The notes under the pieces were generated by a model, which was given only the letters and a program-made list of their open reading frames with translations, made no database searches and was not told the origin of the DNA. 64,000 nt of DNA from Tolypothrix bouteillei VB521301 (lineage in GTDB: Bacteria > Cyanobacteriota > Cyanobacteriia > Cyanobacteriales > Nostocaceae). Location of the stretch: assembly GCF_000760695.4 (NCBI RefSeq), contig NZ_JHEG04000001.1, positions 1,892,717 to 1,956,716 of the forward strand. The letters run 5' to 3'. Within the stretch, counting starts at the first letter, position 1. Each line of letters begins with the position of its first letter. Shown one piece after another: positions 27,095 through 34,884 of this stretch. The position numbers and the translations under genes are program-made.

Positions 27095-27904
27095 ATGACT
27101 GTCGATATTTTAATACCTACTTATTGTCGTCCCACTGCTTTGGCGGTTACTTTAACAAGCCTGATCGCTCAAACTTACCGTGACTTTCGCGTTGTTATTT
27201 CCGATCAAACTGAAGATAGCAATTCTATAGAAAGTGGTGAAGTACAAGCAGTATTGCGCGTGCTTCAATCTCACGGTCACGTGGTGGAAGTTTATAAAAA
27301 CTTACCTCGTCGCGGAATTGCACAACAGCGACAATTTTTACTGGAACAGGCAAAGGCAACTTATGCTCTTTTCCTAGATGATGATTTAATTTTAGAACCC
27401 TTTGTGGTTGAAAATATGCTTGTTGCTTTGCAAGAAGAGAACTGTGGCTTTGTTGGTAGTGCTGTCATCGGACTGAGTTTTATTAATGATATCCGCCCTC
27501 ACGAGCAAAAAATTGAATTTTGGAATGGTCCAGTTCAGCCAGAAGTGGTAAAATCTGATACAAGCCAGTGGGAACGCTGGCGGTTGCATAATGCTGCTAA
27601 TCTTTATCACATACAGAAAAATTTGGATCTAACTCCAGATCGACAGCGTAAGTACCGTGTTGCTTGGGTAGGCGCTTGCGTTATGTATGATACAGAAAAG
27701 CTTCGTGGTATAGGTGGTTATTCTTTCTGGCAACAGTTACCATCAGAACACTGCGGTGAAGACGTTTTAGTCCAGTTGCGGTTGATGGAACTTTACGGTG
27801 GTTGTGGAATTATTCCTTCAGGTGTGTATCATCAGGAGTTACCTACGACTATTATCGATCGCAGTTGTCCTGCAAATAAATATGTAGAACTGGCTAATGG
27901 CTAA
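27095..27904 (+). CDS. Family 2-type glycosyltransferase
   Basis: The 269-residue product starts VDILIPTYCRPTALAVTLTSL, has the GT-A metal site LFLDDDLILEPF (about residue 92) and a later ED motif in HCGEDVLVQLRLMELYGG. The typical GT2 fold covers the full length. The C-terminal ANG and stop are encoded by the beginning of the GCTAATG repeat array, so the original end may have been changed. The ATG sits in CAAATGACCAATGACT, again repeat-like. It probably serves the heptose-glycan locus; donor unknown. Confidence 0.86.
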   Translation: MTVDILIPTYCRPTALAVTLTSLIAQTYRDFRVVISDQTEDSNSIESGEVQAVLRVLQSHGHVVEVYKNLPRRGIAQQRQFLLEQAKATYALFLDDDLILEPFVVENMLVALQEENCGFVGSAVIGLSFINDIRPHEQKIEFWNGPVQPEVVKSDTSQWERWRLHNAANLYHIQKNLDLTPDRQRKYRVAWVGACVMYDTEKLRGIGGYSFWQQLPSEHCGEDVLVQLRLMELYGGCGIIPSGVYHQELPTTIIDRSCPANKYVELANG

Positions 27905-27950
27905 TAGCTAATGGCTAATAGCTAATGGCTAATAGCTAATAGCTAATTGT
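27892..27950 (+). repeat. Heptanucleotide tandem array GCTAATG/GCTAATA
   Basis: About eight copies of a 7-nt unit run from the last codons of the GT2 gene into the intergenic region. The TAA inside each unit gives a stop in each frame every 21 nt. The array forms an inverted pair with the reversed units near 27957-27971 and 28088-28148. Confidence 0.9.
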
Positions 27951-27969
27951 TTCTATTAGCTATTAGCTA

Positions 27970-28087
27970 TTTTCTTACGGAGACGCTATGTGCAAGGCAC
28001 ATGCTCCGCGTTGCCTTTGTGCTATGCCCGTAAGGGCTATACGCCAGTCCCTAGGGTGCGGGAAACCCGCCGGAGCAGGCTAGTCTC
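27970..28087. repeat. Dispersed repeat, family B (GGAGACGCT...GCGGGAAACCCGCC)
   Basis: The segment CTTACGGAGACGCTATG, then GCTATACGCCAGT and GCGGGAAACCCGCC, is repeated at 51313-51395 and in degraded form at 51180-51295. It contains several short inverted repeats (GCGGG-AAA-CCCGC) and no ORF. It sits between two inverted heptamer arrays, so the whole 27892-28148 stretch resembles a composite repeat cassette. Confidence 0.75.
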
Positions 28088-28148
28088 ACCATCAGCTATT
28101 AGCCATTAGCCATCAGCAATTAGCAATTAGCAATTAGCAATTAGCCCT
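28088..28148 (-). repeat. Inverted heptamer array CATTAGC/AATTAGC
   Basis: Units of 7 nt (GCTATTAGCCATTAGCCATCAGCAATTAGC, then AATTAGC about four times), in inverted orientation to 27892-27950, end 1 nt before the ATG of the next GT9 gene. There is no Shine-Dalgarno sequence between array and start codon. Confidence 0.88.
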
Positions 28149-28149
28149 T

Positions 28150-29187
28150 ATGCAAAAAATCTTATTTATCGAATTACTAGGTGGTATTGGAGATATTGTT
28201 ATTGCGCTAAGTGCAATTCATGCCTTAGCACTCACTTACCCGGAAGCTGAACTCACAGTTTTAACTTTTCGACCGGGTAATGAATTGTTAAAAAGTGACC
28301 CACTGATTCAACGAGTTCTTTGTGCAGAATCTGGTAACGCCAAACAATCGGTTATTGAATTACTGACTCGTGAAACTTTCGATTTGATTGTTTCTGACAC
28401 TAATTATGAAGATATAGATAAAGTTATTTTCAAGAGTAGTGCATCCCAAAAAGTTACAAACTTGTGGCGACAACCTCCGCCAAATGAAAGAGTGGGCGAT
28501 CGCTTTGTAAAAATTTTGCAGGTGGAAGGTTTAATCGGTGCAGATGCTGTGAAACCCACACAACTTTATTTAACTTATGAAGAAATCAATAAAGCACAAG
28601 AGCAATTTCTGAATATCCCCCGTCCTTTAGTGTTTTTATGTCCGGATGCAGGAATGTCAATCAAGCGATGGGCTGATATAAATTTTATAACATTAGGTCA
28701 AATTTTGCAGCAGCGTTGGAATGCAACTGTGGTGGTTCCGGTTGGTTCTAATGAACAACAAGCATTGGCGATCGCTAAAGGTATTGGAGGCGAAGCACAA
28801 GTTTTTCCGCGAGGAAAATTACGAGATTTTGCAGCAACTTTAGCTTGTGGTGATTTGGTCATTGCTTCCGATACTGGTCCTGCGCGGATAGCAGCTGCAT
28901 TAAATATATTAACTATTACTTTATTTGGTCCTTCTTGGCACGGTCGTTACGGTCAACCGTCGCCTCATGTCAATTTACAAGGATATCCAGAATGTCCCGA
29001 ACGGAATATCAGCAATTTTACTGTACAAGAATGTTGGTACAGTGGCATGTGCCCTTTAGATAAAGGTTGGCAAAGTTGTATGGAAGGTATTTCTGTCAGT
29101 GAGGTTTTAGCAGTTGTGGAAGACAGATTACATGAACTGCAAAGACGCAAAGATTTCAAAGGAAAAGAGAGAGGGGAGATCGGTTGA
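28150..29187 (+). CDS. GT9 glycosyltransferase (heptosyltransferase family), copy 3
   Basis: A 345-residue GT9: IELLGGIGDIVIALSAIHAL, CPDAGMSIKRWADINF in place of the usual HPGA motif, and ASDTGPARIAAALN, where the usual His after TGP is Arg. A cysteine-rich C-terminus (QECWYSGMCPLDKGWQSC) is shared with the related GT9s. The two departures from consensus, at the phosphate-binding and donor-binding motifs, suggest an altered donor or lower activity. The ATG follows directly after the AATTAGC array. The last residues (KDFKGKERGEIG) look like added noncoding sequence, and the stop comes 7 bp before the next gene. Confidence 0.87.
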   Translation: MQKILFIELLGGIGDIVIALSAIHALALTYPEAELTVLTFRPGNELLKSDPLIQRVLCAESGNAKQSVIELLTRETFDLIVSDTNYEDIDKVIFKSSASQKVTNLWRQPPPNERVGDRFVKILQVEGLIGADAVKPTQLYLTYEEINKAQEQFLNIPRPLVFLCPDAGMSIKRWADINFITLGQILQQRWNATVVVPVGSNEQQALAIAKGIGGEAQVFPRGKLRDFAATLACGDLVIASDTGPARIAAALNILTITLFGPSWHGRYGQPSPHVNLQGYPECPERNISNFTVQECWYSGMCPLDKGWQSCMEGISVSEVLAVVEDRLHELQRRKDFKGKERGEIG

Positions 29188-29194
29188 GAGAATT

Positions 29195-30361
29195 ATGAAC
29201 TTTACAGACAAATTAAACAAATCCGATATCGATGTAGATCCGCTACAGGGTGGGGTTCAAAAATCAAAACTCCAAGAGTGGCGGAAGATATTAGTCATGC
29301 GGTTGGACAATATTGGTGATGTCATAATGACAAGTCCAGCCTTACGGGCTATCAAGGAAAATTTGCCACAATGCCATCTCACACTTATGGCGAGTCCGGG
29401 TGGGGCTCTAGCAGTAGACTTATTACCTTGGGTAGATGAAGTCTTACCTTGGCGGGTTTTGTGGCAGGATTTAGGCAAATTGGATTTTGACCCCGAGCGT
29501 GAGTGGGAATTAGTAAAAAAGCTGCAAAATGGCAAATTTGATGCAGCGATTATCTTTACTAGTTTTAGTCAAAGTCCCCATCCTGCGGGATTTCTATGTT
29601 ATTTAGCGAGTATTCCATCACGAATTGGTGAATCCAAGGAGGTAGGAAATGGTGTGCTGACACTAGAAGTTCCATCCATATCAGATGAGGTTCATCAAGT
29701 AGAACGAAACTTAAGATTGATTGAACAAGCAGGGTTTGAAGTACAAGACCGCAGTCTTTGCATCCATATTTCAGAAACAGCGCAACAAGAAGCTTTATCT
29801 CTTATGTTAGGGACCGGGAACTGGGGGCTAACGACTGGGAAACAAAACTTTTCCCAATCTCCAGCCCCGAATTACCTCCTCCTCAATCCCTGGACAAGTT
29901 GCCAATCCCGAAATTATGATTCTCAACGCTTTGCACTTGCTGCACGTCAGCTTGCAGAAGTGACACAAATGCCTGCGATCGTGACAGGTGTAGACAAAGA
30001 TCGTCCCAAAAGTGGGTTATTGCTCGAAGTATTGGGCGATCGCGCAATTGATTTGATTGGCAAAACAACATTACCTCAACTAGCAGCACTCATTGCCAAC
30101 GCCAAGTTAGTACTGACCAATAACACCTCAACAATGCACATCGCTGATGCAACTCGCACGCCAACAGTTGTGATGTTTGCAGGAACTGAACTTGAGTCAC
30201 AGTGGGAACCTCGTAACGGTACATCCCGCTTGCTTCGCCGTCCCACTCCGTGTAGTCCGTGCTATGCCTTTACGTGTCCTTACAATCTCGAATGCCTTGA
30301 TATCCCACCAGAGGAAGTCGTTTCTACAGGGTTGAAATTGATAGAAATTGCTAATGGCTAA
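29195..30361 (+). CDS. GT9 glycosyltransferase (heptosyltransferase family), copy 4
   Basis: I choose the ATG at 29195; the longer frame from 29114 overlaps the upstream gene. The 388-residue protein has MRLDNIGDVIMTSPALRAI, then LLNPWTSCQSRNYDSQRFALAA where HPGA is expected, and TNNTSTMHIADATRTP where TGP has become TST. The C-terminus has CSPCYAFTCPYNLEC. Residues about 204-229 (GTGNWGLTTGKQNFSQSPAP) are encoded by G/C-rich intergenic-type repeat DNA inserted in frame (29807-29882). The end (EIANG) is encoded by a GCTAATG array. Altered motifs plus the insertion make its activity uncertain. Confidence 0.85.
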   Translation: MNFTDKLNKSDIDVDPLQGGVQKSKLQEWRKILVMRLDNIGDVIMTSPALRAIKENLPQCHLTLMASPGGALAVDLLPWVDEVLPWRVLWQDLGKLDFDPEREWELVKKLQNGKFDAAIIFTSFSQSPHPAGFLCYLASIPSRIGESKEVGNGVLTLEVPSISDEVHQVERNLRLIEQAGFEVQDRSLCIHISETAQQEALSLMLGTGNWGLTTGKQNFSQSPAPNYLLLNPWTSCQSRNYDSQRFALAARQLAEVTQMPAIVTGVDKDRPKSGLLLEVLGDRAIDLIGKTTLPQLAALIANAKLVLTNNTSTMHIADATRTPTVVMFAGTELESQWEPRNGTSRLLRRPTPCSPCYAFTCPYNLECLDIPPEEVVSTGLKLIEIANG

Positions 30362-30426
30362 TGGCTAATGGCTAATGGCTGATTGCTAATGGCTAACAAC
30401 TAACAAATAACAACTTACAACTCACA
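30354..30426 (+). repeat. Heptanucleotide tandem array GCTAATG
   Basis: GCTAATG repeated about five times, then degenerate units (GCTGATT, CTAACAA, AATAACAA), ending at the ATG of the next gene. It supplies the stop codon of the preceding GT9 gene and the entire leader of the following GT4 gene. Confidence 0.9.
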
Positions 30427-31635
30427 ATGATTGCTATTATTGCTGGCAGTTATCAACCCGAACGCTGTGGTGTGGCTCACTACACTGCTTGTTTGCGAAA
30501 TGCCCTTCATAAGTTAGATGTTCAATCTGTTGTCCTCACAACTCATGCTGCTGCAAAAGAAGCTAGCGAACCTGAAGTTAAGGGGGTAGTTAATGATTGG
30601 CAATTAACAGATTTGTTGGTGTTAGTGCGATCGCTACACGCAATAAATGCTGATATTTTGCACATTCAACACGCAGCAGGTACATACGGTTTTGAACGTT
30701 CGATCTTTCTGTTGCCATTACTTTTGAAAGCTACTGGATATCGCAAATCAATTGTAACAACTGTCCATGAATACGGCTGGTGGGAGTGGCAACCCAAAGG
30801 GATACCGCCACAATTTTTAGAATGGTTAAAGATGTGGGGACAGCAACATGGTTGGTGGGATAGGGAAGATGGATTTTTACTCACTTTAAGTGATGCGCTG
30901 ATTGTCACCAATGCTGAAGCAGAAGCAGTCATTCACAAACGGCTACCACAATTACACGATCGTGTATCAAGTATTCCCATTGCTGCTAACGTCGATGTTT
31001 ACCCTATCGATCGCAGTACGGCACAGCAAATTATTCGTGAGAAATATAATTTTACAATTGATAACGTTATTATTGCTTTCTTTGGTTTTCTCCACCCAGT
31101 TAAAGGCATAGAAACACTTTTACCAGCATTTCAAAAAGCTCTTGAAACTCATCCACAAGCACGACTGTTACTGATAGGTGGTGTAGAAAGTTTAGCTTTG
31201 CGAGGCGATGAAGCAAAGCGTTATTGGGATAAACTCCACGCCCTTGTTGCGGAACTAAATTTAAATACTAAAGTCTATCTTACAGGCTATTTAGATGCTG
31301 AAAGCGCCTCTAAATACCTTTCTGCATGTGATATTGGAGTGCTTCCTTTTAATCATGGCATGACTGTGAAAAGCGGTTCGCTTCTCACTTTATTGGCTCA
31401 TGGTTTGCCAGTCATTGCCACCCAACATCCCACTCCTCTCCCTGACCAGCATCCAGTATACCTCGTTCCTCCACGCAATATTGATGCTTTGGCAAATGCT
31501 CTTTGTCAGTTGCTAAACCATCCTGAAAAACGCCATCATCTCGGTAATATCGGTCGTGCTTTTATTCAAAACTTCACGTGGCATAATATTGCGCGATCGC
31601 ATCTAAATATTTATCAAAACTTGCTAAAATTTTAA
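30427..31635 (+). CDS. Family 4 glycosyltransferase
   Basis: The 402-residue GT-B enzyme starts IAIIAGSYQPERCGVAHYTA, has the mid-protein FFGFLHPVKGIETLLPAF (start of the donor domain), LLIGG, TGYLDAESASKYLSACDIGVLPF and SGSLLTLLAHGLPVIAT. In the final motif the usual EX7E glutamates are replaced (SGSLLTLLAHG), so it may not be a standard retaining GT4. The leader is a heptamer array without a ribosome site. Its stop TAA is immediately followed by the ATG of the frameshifted cysteine-cluster gene. It belongs to the glycan locus by position. Confidence 0.87.
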   Translation: MIAIIAGSYQPERCGVAHYTACLRNALHKLDVQSVVLTTHAAAKEASEPEVKGVVNDWQLTDLLVLVRSLHAINADILHIQHAAGTYGFERSIFLLPLLLKATGYRKSIVTTVHEYGWWEWQPKGIPPQFLEWLKMWGQQHGWWDREDGFLLTLSDALIVTNAEAEAVIHKRLPQLHDRVSSIPIAANVDVYPIDRSTAQQIIREKYNFTIDNVIIAFFGFLHPVKGIETLLPAFQKALETHPQARLLLIGGVESLALRGDEAKRYWDKLHALVAELNLNTKVYLTGYLDAESASKYLSACDIGVLPFNHGMTVKSGSLLTLLAHGLPVIATQHPTPLPDQHPVYLVPPRNIDALANALCQLLNHPEKRHHLGNIGRAFIQNFTWHNIARSHLNIYQNLLKF

Positions 31636-32179
31636 ATGAAAACGTTTTTAAACTACATGAATGAAGCACAAGAAAAATTACAGATTATAGATGAACAGAT
31701 TGAAGAGCGGGTACAGGCAATTCCTACAGAGCATAGCTGGTGGCTGTGCCGGAGAGGTTGTGATGGATGCTGCTGAGAAGTCCGCAAGTCCTCCAGAACT
31801 GAGTCCTATAGAATGGGAGCGTATCGATACAGCAGTTGCAGCACTCGATGCAACAGTACGTGCTGAAGTGAAACATAAAATTGATGCACTCCTGGTACAG
31901 ATTGCAGGGGATACGTTAGGAACATGTGTTGTTTGTCCCTACTTGGATGAGCAGTCTGGCTCTTGTCTTATCTACAATGACCGTCCTATTGTTTGTCGTA
32001 CTTATGGGTTTTTTGTAGGGCGCAACAGAAATTTCTATTGCAAACAGATTGAAACTGAAGTATCTGCGCGTGGCGATGACATAATATGGGGTAATTTTGA
32101 AGCGATCTCCGATCGACTAATGCGGCTTGGTGGAGACTTAATCCCTTTTGAAGTGCATTATCAAAACTTGATTTTGTAA
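31636..32179 (+). pseudogene. Frameshifted YkgJ-type cysteine-cluster protein
   Basis: Frame 1 from ATG 31636 encodes 46 residues ending in SWWLCRRGCDGCC, then stops at TGA (31774-31776). The continuation lies in the next frame, from EKSASPPELSPIEWERI to the end, with CVVCPYLDEQSGSCLIY and DRPIVCRTYG. The two parts together form a complete YkgJ-type protein of about 180 residues, a family with a CxxxCxxCC motif followed by two more cysteine groups, thought to bind a metal or Fe-S cluster. One extra or two missing nucleotides right after the CC pair break the gene. A sequencing error or recoding cannot be excluded. Confidence 0.82.
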
Positions 32180-32259
32180 AGCACATAATGTATTGATGCC
32201 GTATAAACAGTCACAGCTAAATAAGGGAGCATCCCAATGAGTGAAAAAACAAGTTTGCG

Positions 32260-32348
32260 ATTGAAATCGCGGCTATACAAACGAAACCTGCCTACGCAGG
32301 TTATTTTTTAAGAAAGTCCACGTAGGTTGGCTTTGTTTGTATAGCCCG
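32260..32348. repeat. Dispersed palindromic repeat, family A, long foldback copy
   Basis: GCGATTGAAATCGC is followed by GGCTATACAAACGAAACC and the palindrome ACCTGCCTACGCAGGT; the right part GTAGGTTGGC-TTTGTTTGTATAGCC reverses the left arm, so the element can fold into a long hairpin. It lies between the broken YkgJ gene and the CbtB-like gene. The rest of 32349-32682 is AT-rich, without a recognisable riboswitch. Confidence 0.75.
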
Positions 32349-32682
32349 AGAATTCTATTCTGAGGGTAATCGGCGCTCTTTGGGATGCGCCTCTTTCCTG
32401 TCTTTTAAAAGACCAAATTTGAGAAAATTTAAATTTTGCAAATATTATTTACAATTAGTAGTTTTTTAACTAAAAGAAATACTAAAGTCTTTATTTCACT
32501 TCTTCTGAGCTAGCTTATTAGAAATAAGAATTTTCTTATATAGCAATAGTTAAAAGCAGTCAAGCCTGTATGATGAAAAACACTCTTGTCAAGAAGAAAG
32601 TTTATCGTATATCTTTTTGCAATCAGGCGGCATAATACCCCTTGATTGATAGATTACCCAATTTAATTACAGGAAGTCAAAA

Positions 32683-32874
32683 ATGACTGCTTTTTCTCGT
32701 CCTTCAGTGTTGCAAAAGACTCTAAATGTTACACTGTCCAAGCCCGTACAGGTAACGCTTTATATGCTGCTATCCACTCTTACAATCTGGACTGTGTTCT
32801 TCTCCACCTATCCTGCGGCTCACAACACAACACACTCGGTACGCCATCACACTTTAGGCGTTGCATGTCACTAA
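32683..32874 (+). CDS. CbtB-like small membrane protein (putative cobalt transport subunit)
   Basis: The 63-residue product has one membrane helix (about 24-41) and a histidine-rich C-terminus, HNTTHSVRHHTLGVACH, resembling the C-terminal His motif of CbtB, the small partner of the CbtA cobalt permease. An AGGAAG ribosome site lies before the ATG. No CbtA-like multi-helix partner is adjacent. The metal-handling neighbours (P1B ATPase and SmtB-type repressor) support a metal role. I saw no cobalamin riboswitch in its leader. Metal identity is inferred from family resemblance only. Confidence 0.7.
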   Translation: MTAFSRPSVLQKTLNVTLSKPVQVTLYMLLSTLTIWTVFFSTYPAAHNTTHSVRHHTLGVACH

Positions 32875-32991
32875 ATTATTAGAATTCTATTATTTTTTAG
32901 GTGTATTTAGGCTTTACTCAGATACCTAACAAAGTAATGGTGCTAAAAGGCACAAAATCCGTGCTTGTGTTTGAGGTAGAGGTAATTTTAA

Positions 32992-33029
32992 GTGATGTAG
33001 AAATGCTTTATGTCCTTTCTCTACATCAC
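32992..33029 (+). terminator. Stem-loop between the cbtB-like gene and the membrane protein gene
   Basis: GTGATGTAGA and TCTACATCAC form a perfect 10-bp stem with an 18-nt loop, about 120 nt after the cbtB-like stop and 135 nt before the next start. The 3' side is CTTACTTTG, not a strong U-tract. It could act as a terminator, attenuator or RNA-processing site. Confidence 0.4.
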
Positions 33030-33163
33030 CTTACTTTGATGGCGTATAATGTCCAATTTCTATCACCAAGTTGCGTTTATACATCATGCTCTCTCCCTTA
33101 TCATCCTTGTCAAAATCTCAGTCGCACTCACGTACAAAATTTTTGCACTTTCTATAAGGTTCT

Positions 33164-34339
33164 ATGAAAAAGTATCGCCTGTTTGGGGTTATTAGCGGTG
33201 TTTGCATCGTACTGTCAATTCTCTATTCCTTTGCAGGAGTTTCTCAAACTCCTGCACCTAAAGTGCTACTGACTACCAACCCACCCCTAGAACATATCGT
33301 TCCTTTTGAAGCAGAAGCACAAAGAGAACAATCTCCTGTTACTTTGACATTACAGGCTGTGGATGCTACAGGTAAACCTTTAGAAAATGCTCTCATTGGC
33401 TTGGAAATTCTGACGCCGCCGACAAATCCCTTATTGACAACGGATTTTCCAATAGTTGAGGGTACAAAATTGTTGCAAATGGAAGCAGCCACACCTAAGG
33501 GTCAGCTAGAAATTCAACAGATTTTCCCCATTCGTGGAAATTACCAATTGCAGGTGAATGTATCACCTTTAGTCGCCAATGCTTTTACTCCCTACAAGCA
33601 AACCTTAAATCTAAATGTTCGGGAAAATCCAGTTAAATATAAATATTTTGCTATCGTTGCAGCGATTTTAGTGTCAGTTGGATTATTGGGCGGTTGGGTT
33701 ATTGGCGGACAAGAACAACTGCGACAAGGGGAGATTGCACCGCAGTCAGTGCGTTTGTTGTTAAGTGGATTGACTGCGATCGCCATCGCAACTCTATTGT
33801 TTATTAATATTAGTGCAGAAATTGCAGAAGCCCATGGCAGTGGGCACAATAGCGGTACAGAAGCTATTGCACCATCAGTTCAGCAATCTCAAGGTGTGGA
33901 AGTCCACCTTGAGGGAGATAAAAATGCGACTGTTGGAAAACTTGCTCATTTAACGTTACAGGTAAAGGACACCGCGACAGGACAACCTATCAAAGATGTA
34001 GCCTTACACGTAAAGGCGATCGCTCTAGAACACGGCTTAACAGTTTTTAGCTACAAAGGTATTTCTAACTCTCAAGGCAAATTAACATGGCACGAACAAT
34101 TTTTTGATGGTTCACCCCATAAAATCGAGGTGGAGGCAACTTCCCTAAGCGGCTCTAAGCGTCAAATTACGCCAGTGACAGTGGCTCAGTCAGTTGAAGT
34201 AGAGGGGATTGCACCGCCAATGTATGTTCGCTTGCTTGGCTTATTCTACTTTACAGCTTTCACAGGCATTGGTATGGCGATTGGATTGCTAATACAGTCA
34301 AAGCTCAAGCCACCAGCAAGGTCAAGTTTATCTCATTAG
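33164..34339 (+). CDS. Unrecognised membrane protein with two beta-rich extracytoplasmic domains, metal-locus context
   Basis: A 391-residue protein: N-terminal signal anchor (about 5-26), a first Ig-like domain (about 35-150) with VTLTLQAVDATGKPLENALIGLEI, two membrane helices (about 160-180 and 197-217), a His/Gly-rich HGSGHNSG patch, a second domain (about 238-345) with LTLQVKDTATGQPIKDVALHV, and a final helix (about 357-380). The paired domains resemble YtkA/FixH-type copper-associated folds by pattern only. Placement between a CbtB-like gene and a ZiaA-type ATPase suggests a periplasmic metal role. I cannot name the family. Confidence 0.7.
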   Translation: MKKYRLFGVISGVCIVLSILYSFAGVSQTPAPKVLLTTNPPLEHIVPFEAEAQREQSPVTLTLQAVDATGKPLENALIGLEILTPPTNPLLTTDFPIVEGTKLLQMEAATPKGQLEIQQIFPIRGNYQLQVNVSPLVANAFTPYKQTLNLNVRENPVKYKYFAIVAAILVSVGLLGGWVIGGQEQLRQGEIAPQSVRLLLSGLTAIAIATLLFINISAEIAEAHGSGHNSGTEAIAPSVQQSQGVEVHLEGDKNATVGKLAHLTLQVKDTATGQPIKDVALHVKAIALEHGLTVFSYKGISNSQGKLTWHEQFFDGSPHKIEVEATSLSGSKRQITPVTVAQSVEVEGIAPPMYVRLLGLFYFTAFTGIGMAIGLLIQSKLKPPARSSLSH

Positions 34340-34418
34340 CCTTTCTATCAAGCGGCTTATGAACCAAAAAACATGATTGGAAACAGCAGGCAGTATTTAC
34401 AATCGGGCAATTGGGAGT

Positions 34419-34823
34419 CTAACCGTTTGACGAATCTAAATGTTCTACCAAAAAACGATACAGGTTGAGAAGATGACTGTCAGCCAAGCTGTAATAGACG
34501 TTTCGACCTTCCCGACGGTAGTTAACTAAATGCATAGCTTTTAACAATCGCAGTTGATGGCAAACAGCTGATTCTGTCATTTTTGTTAATGCTGCTAGAT
34601 CGCAAACACACAACTCTTGGGAAGCCAAAGCTGATAGAAGGCGCAGGCGGTTTGTATCTGCTAGCACTCCAAAAATCTCTGACATCTGTTGTGCCTTGTC
34701 TGTTGGCAGGATTTGTACTTTTGAGGAGCATACACGATCTAGATGTACTACGTGAGCGTCACAGATTGGTGCATCCAAATGAGTCAGTTGCTCCAAGTCT
34801 TGCTTTGTTTTGTGCTTATTCAT
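34419..34823 (-). CDS. ArsR/SmtB-family metal-sensing repressor (ZiaR/AztR-like)
   Basis: The 134-residue winged-helix regulator has an N-terminal CDAHVVHLDRVC segment and ELCVCDLAALT in helix alpha-3, the cysteine/histidine metal site of CadC/AztR-type sensors, and DSHLLNLYRFLVEHLD near the C-terminus, matching the alpha-5 Zn site of SmtB/ZiaR (Asp, His, His, acidic). SESAVCHQLRLLK is the recognition helix. It is divergent from the P1B ATPase gene, with a palindromic operator between them. It should repress the ATPase, and perhaps itself, until Zn, Cd, Pb or Co binds. Confidence 0.92.
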   Translation of the reverse strand: MNKHKTKQDLEQLTHLDAPICDAHVVHLDRVCSSKVQILPTDKAQQMSEIFGVLADTNRLRLLSALASQELCVCDLAALTKMTESAVCHQLRLLKAMHLVNYRREGRNVYYSLADSHLLNLYRFLVEHLDSSNG

Positions 34824-34884
34824 GGTGTCTTTGGTAAAAAATAGTTTTCAATTTTAATAGTACCTAAACTTATTGCTGTTGTAC

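Noticed and set aside
27892..30426. Heptamer arrays considered as a CRISPR
   Set aside because: Units are only 7 nt and contiguous, with no spacers and no cas genes nearby.
31768..31776. Programmed +1 frameshift (prfB-like) in the YkgJ gene
   Set aside because: A UGC tRNA slipping to GCU would not pair, and there is no upstream Shine-Dalgarno-like stimulator; an indel is simpler.
32400..32682. Cobalamin riboswitch upstream of the cbtB-like gene
   Set aside because: I looked for the conserved B12-box core (GCCACTG) and did not see it.
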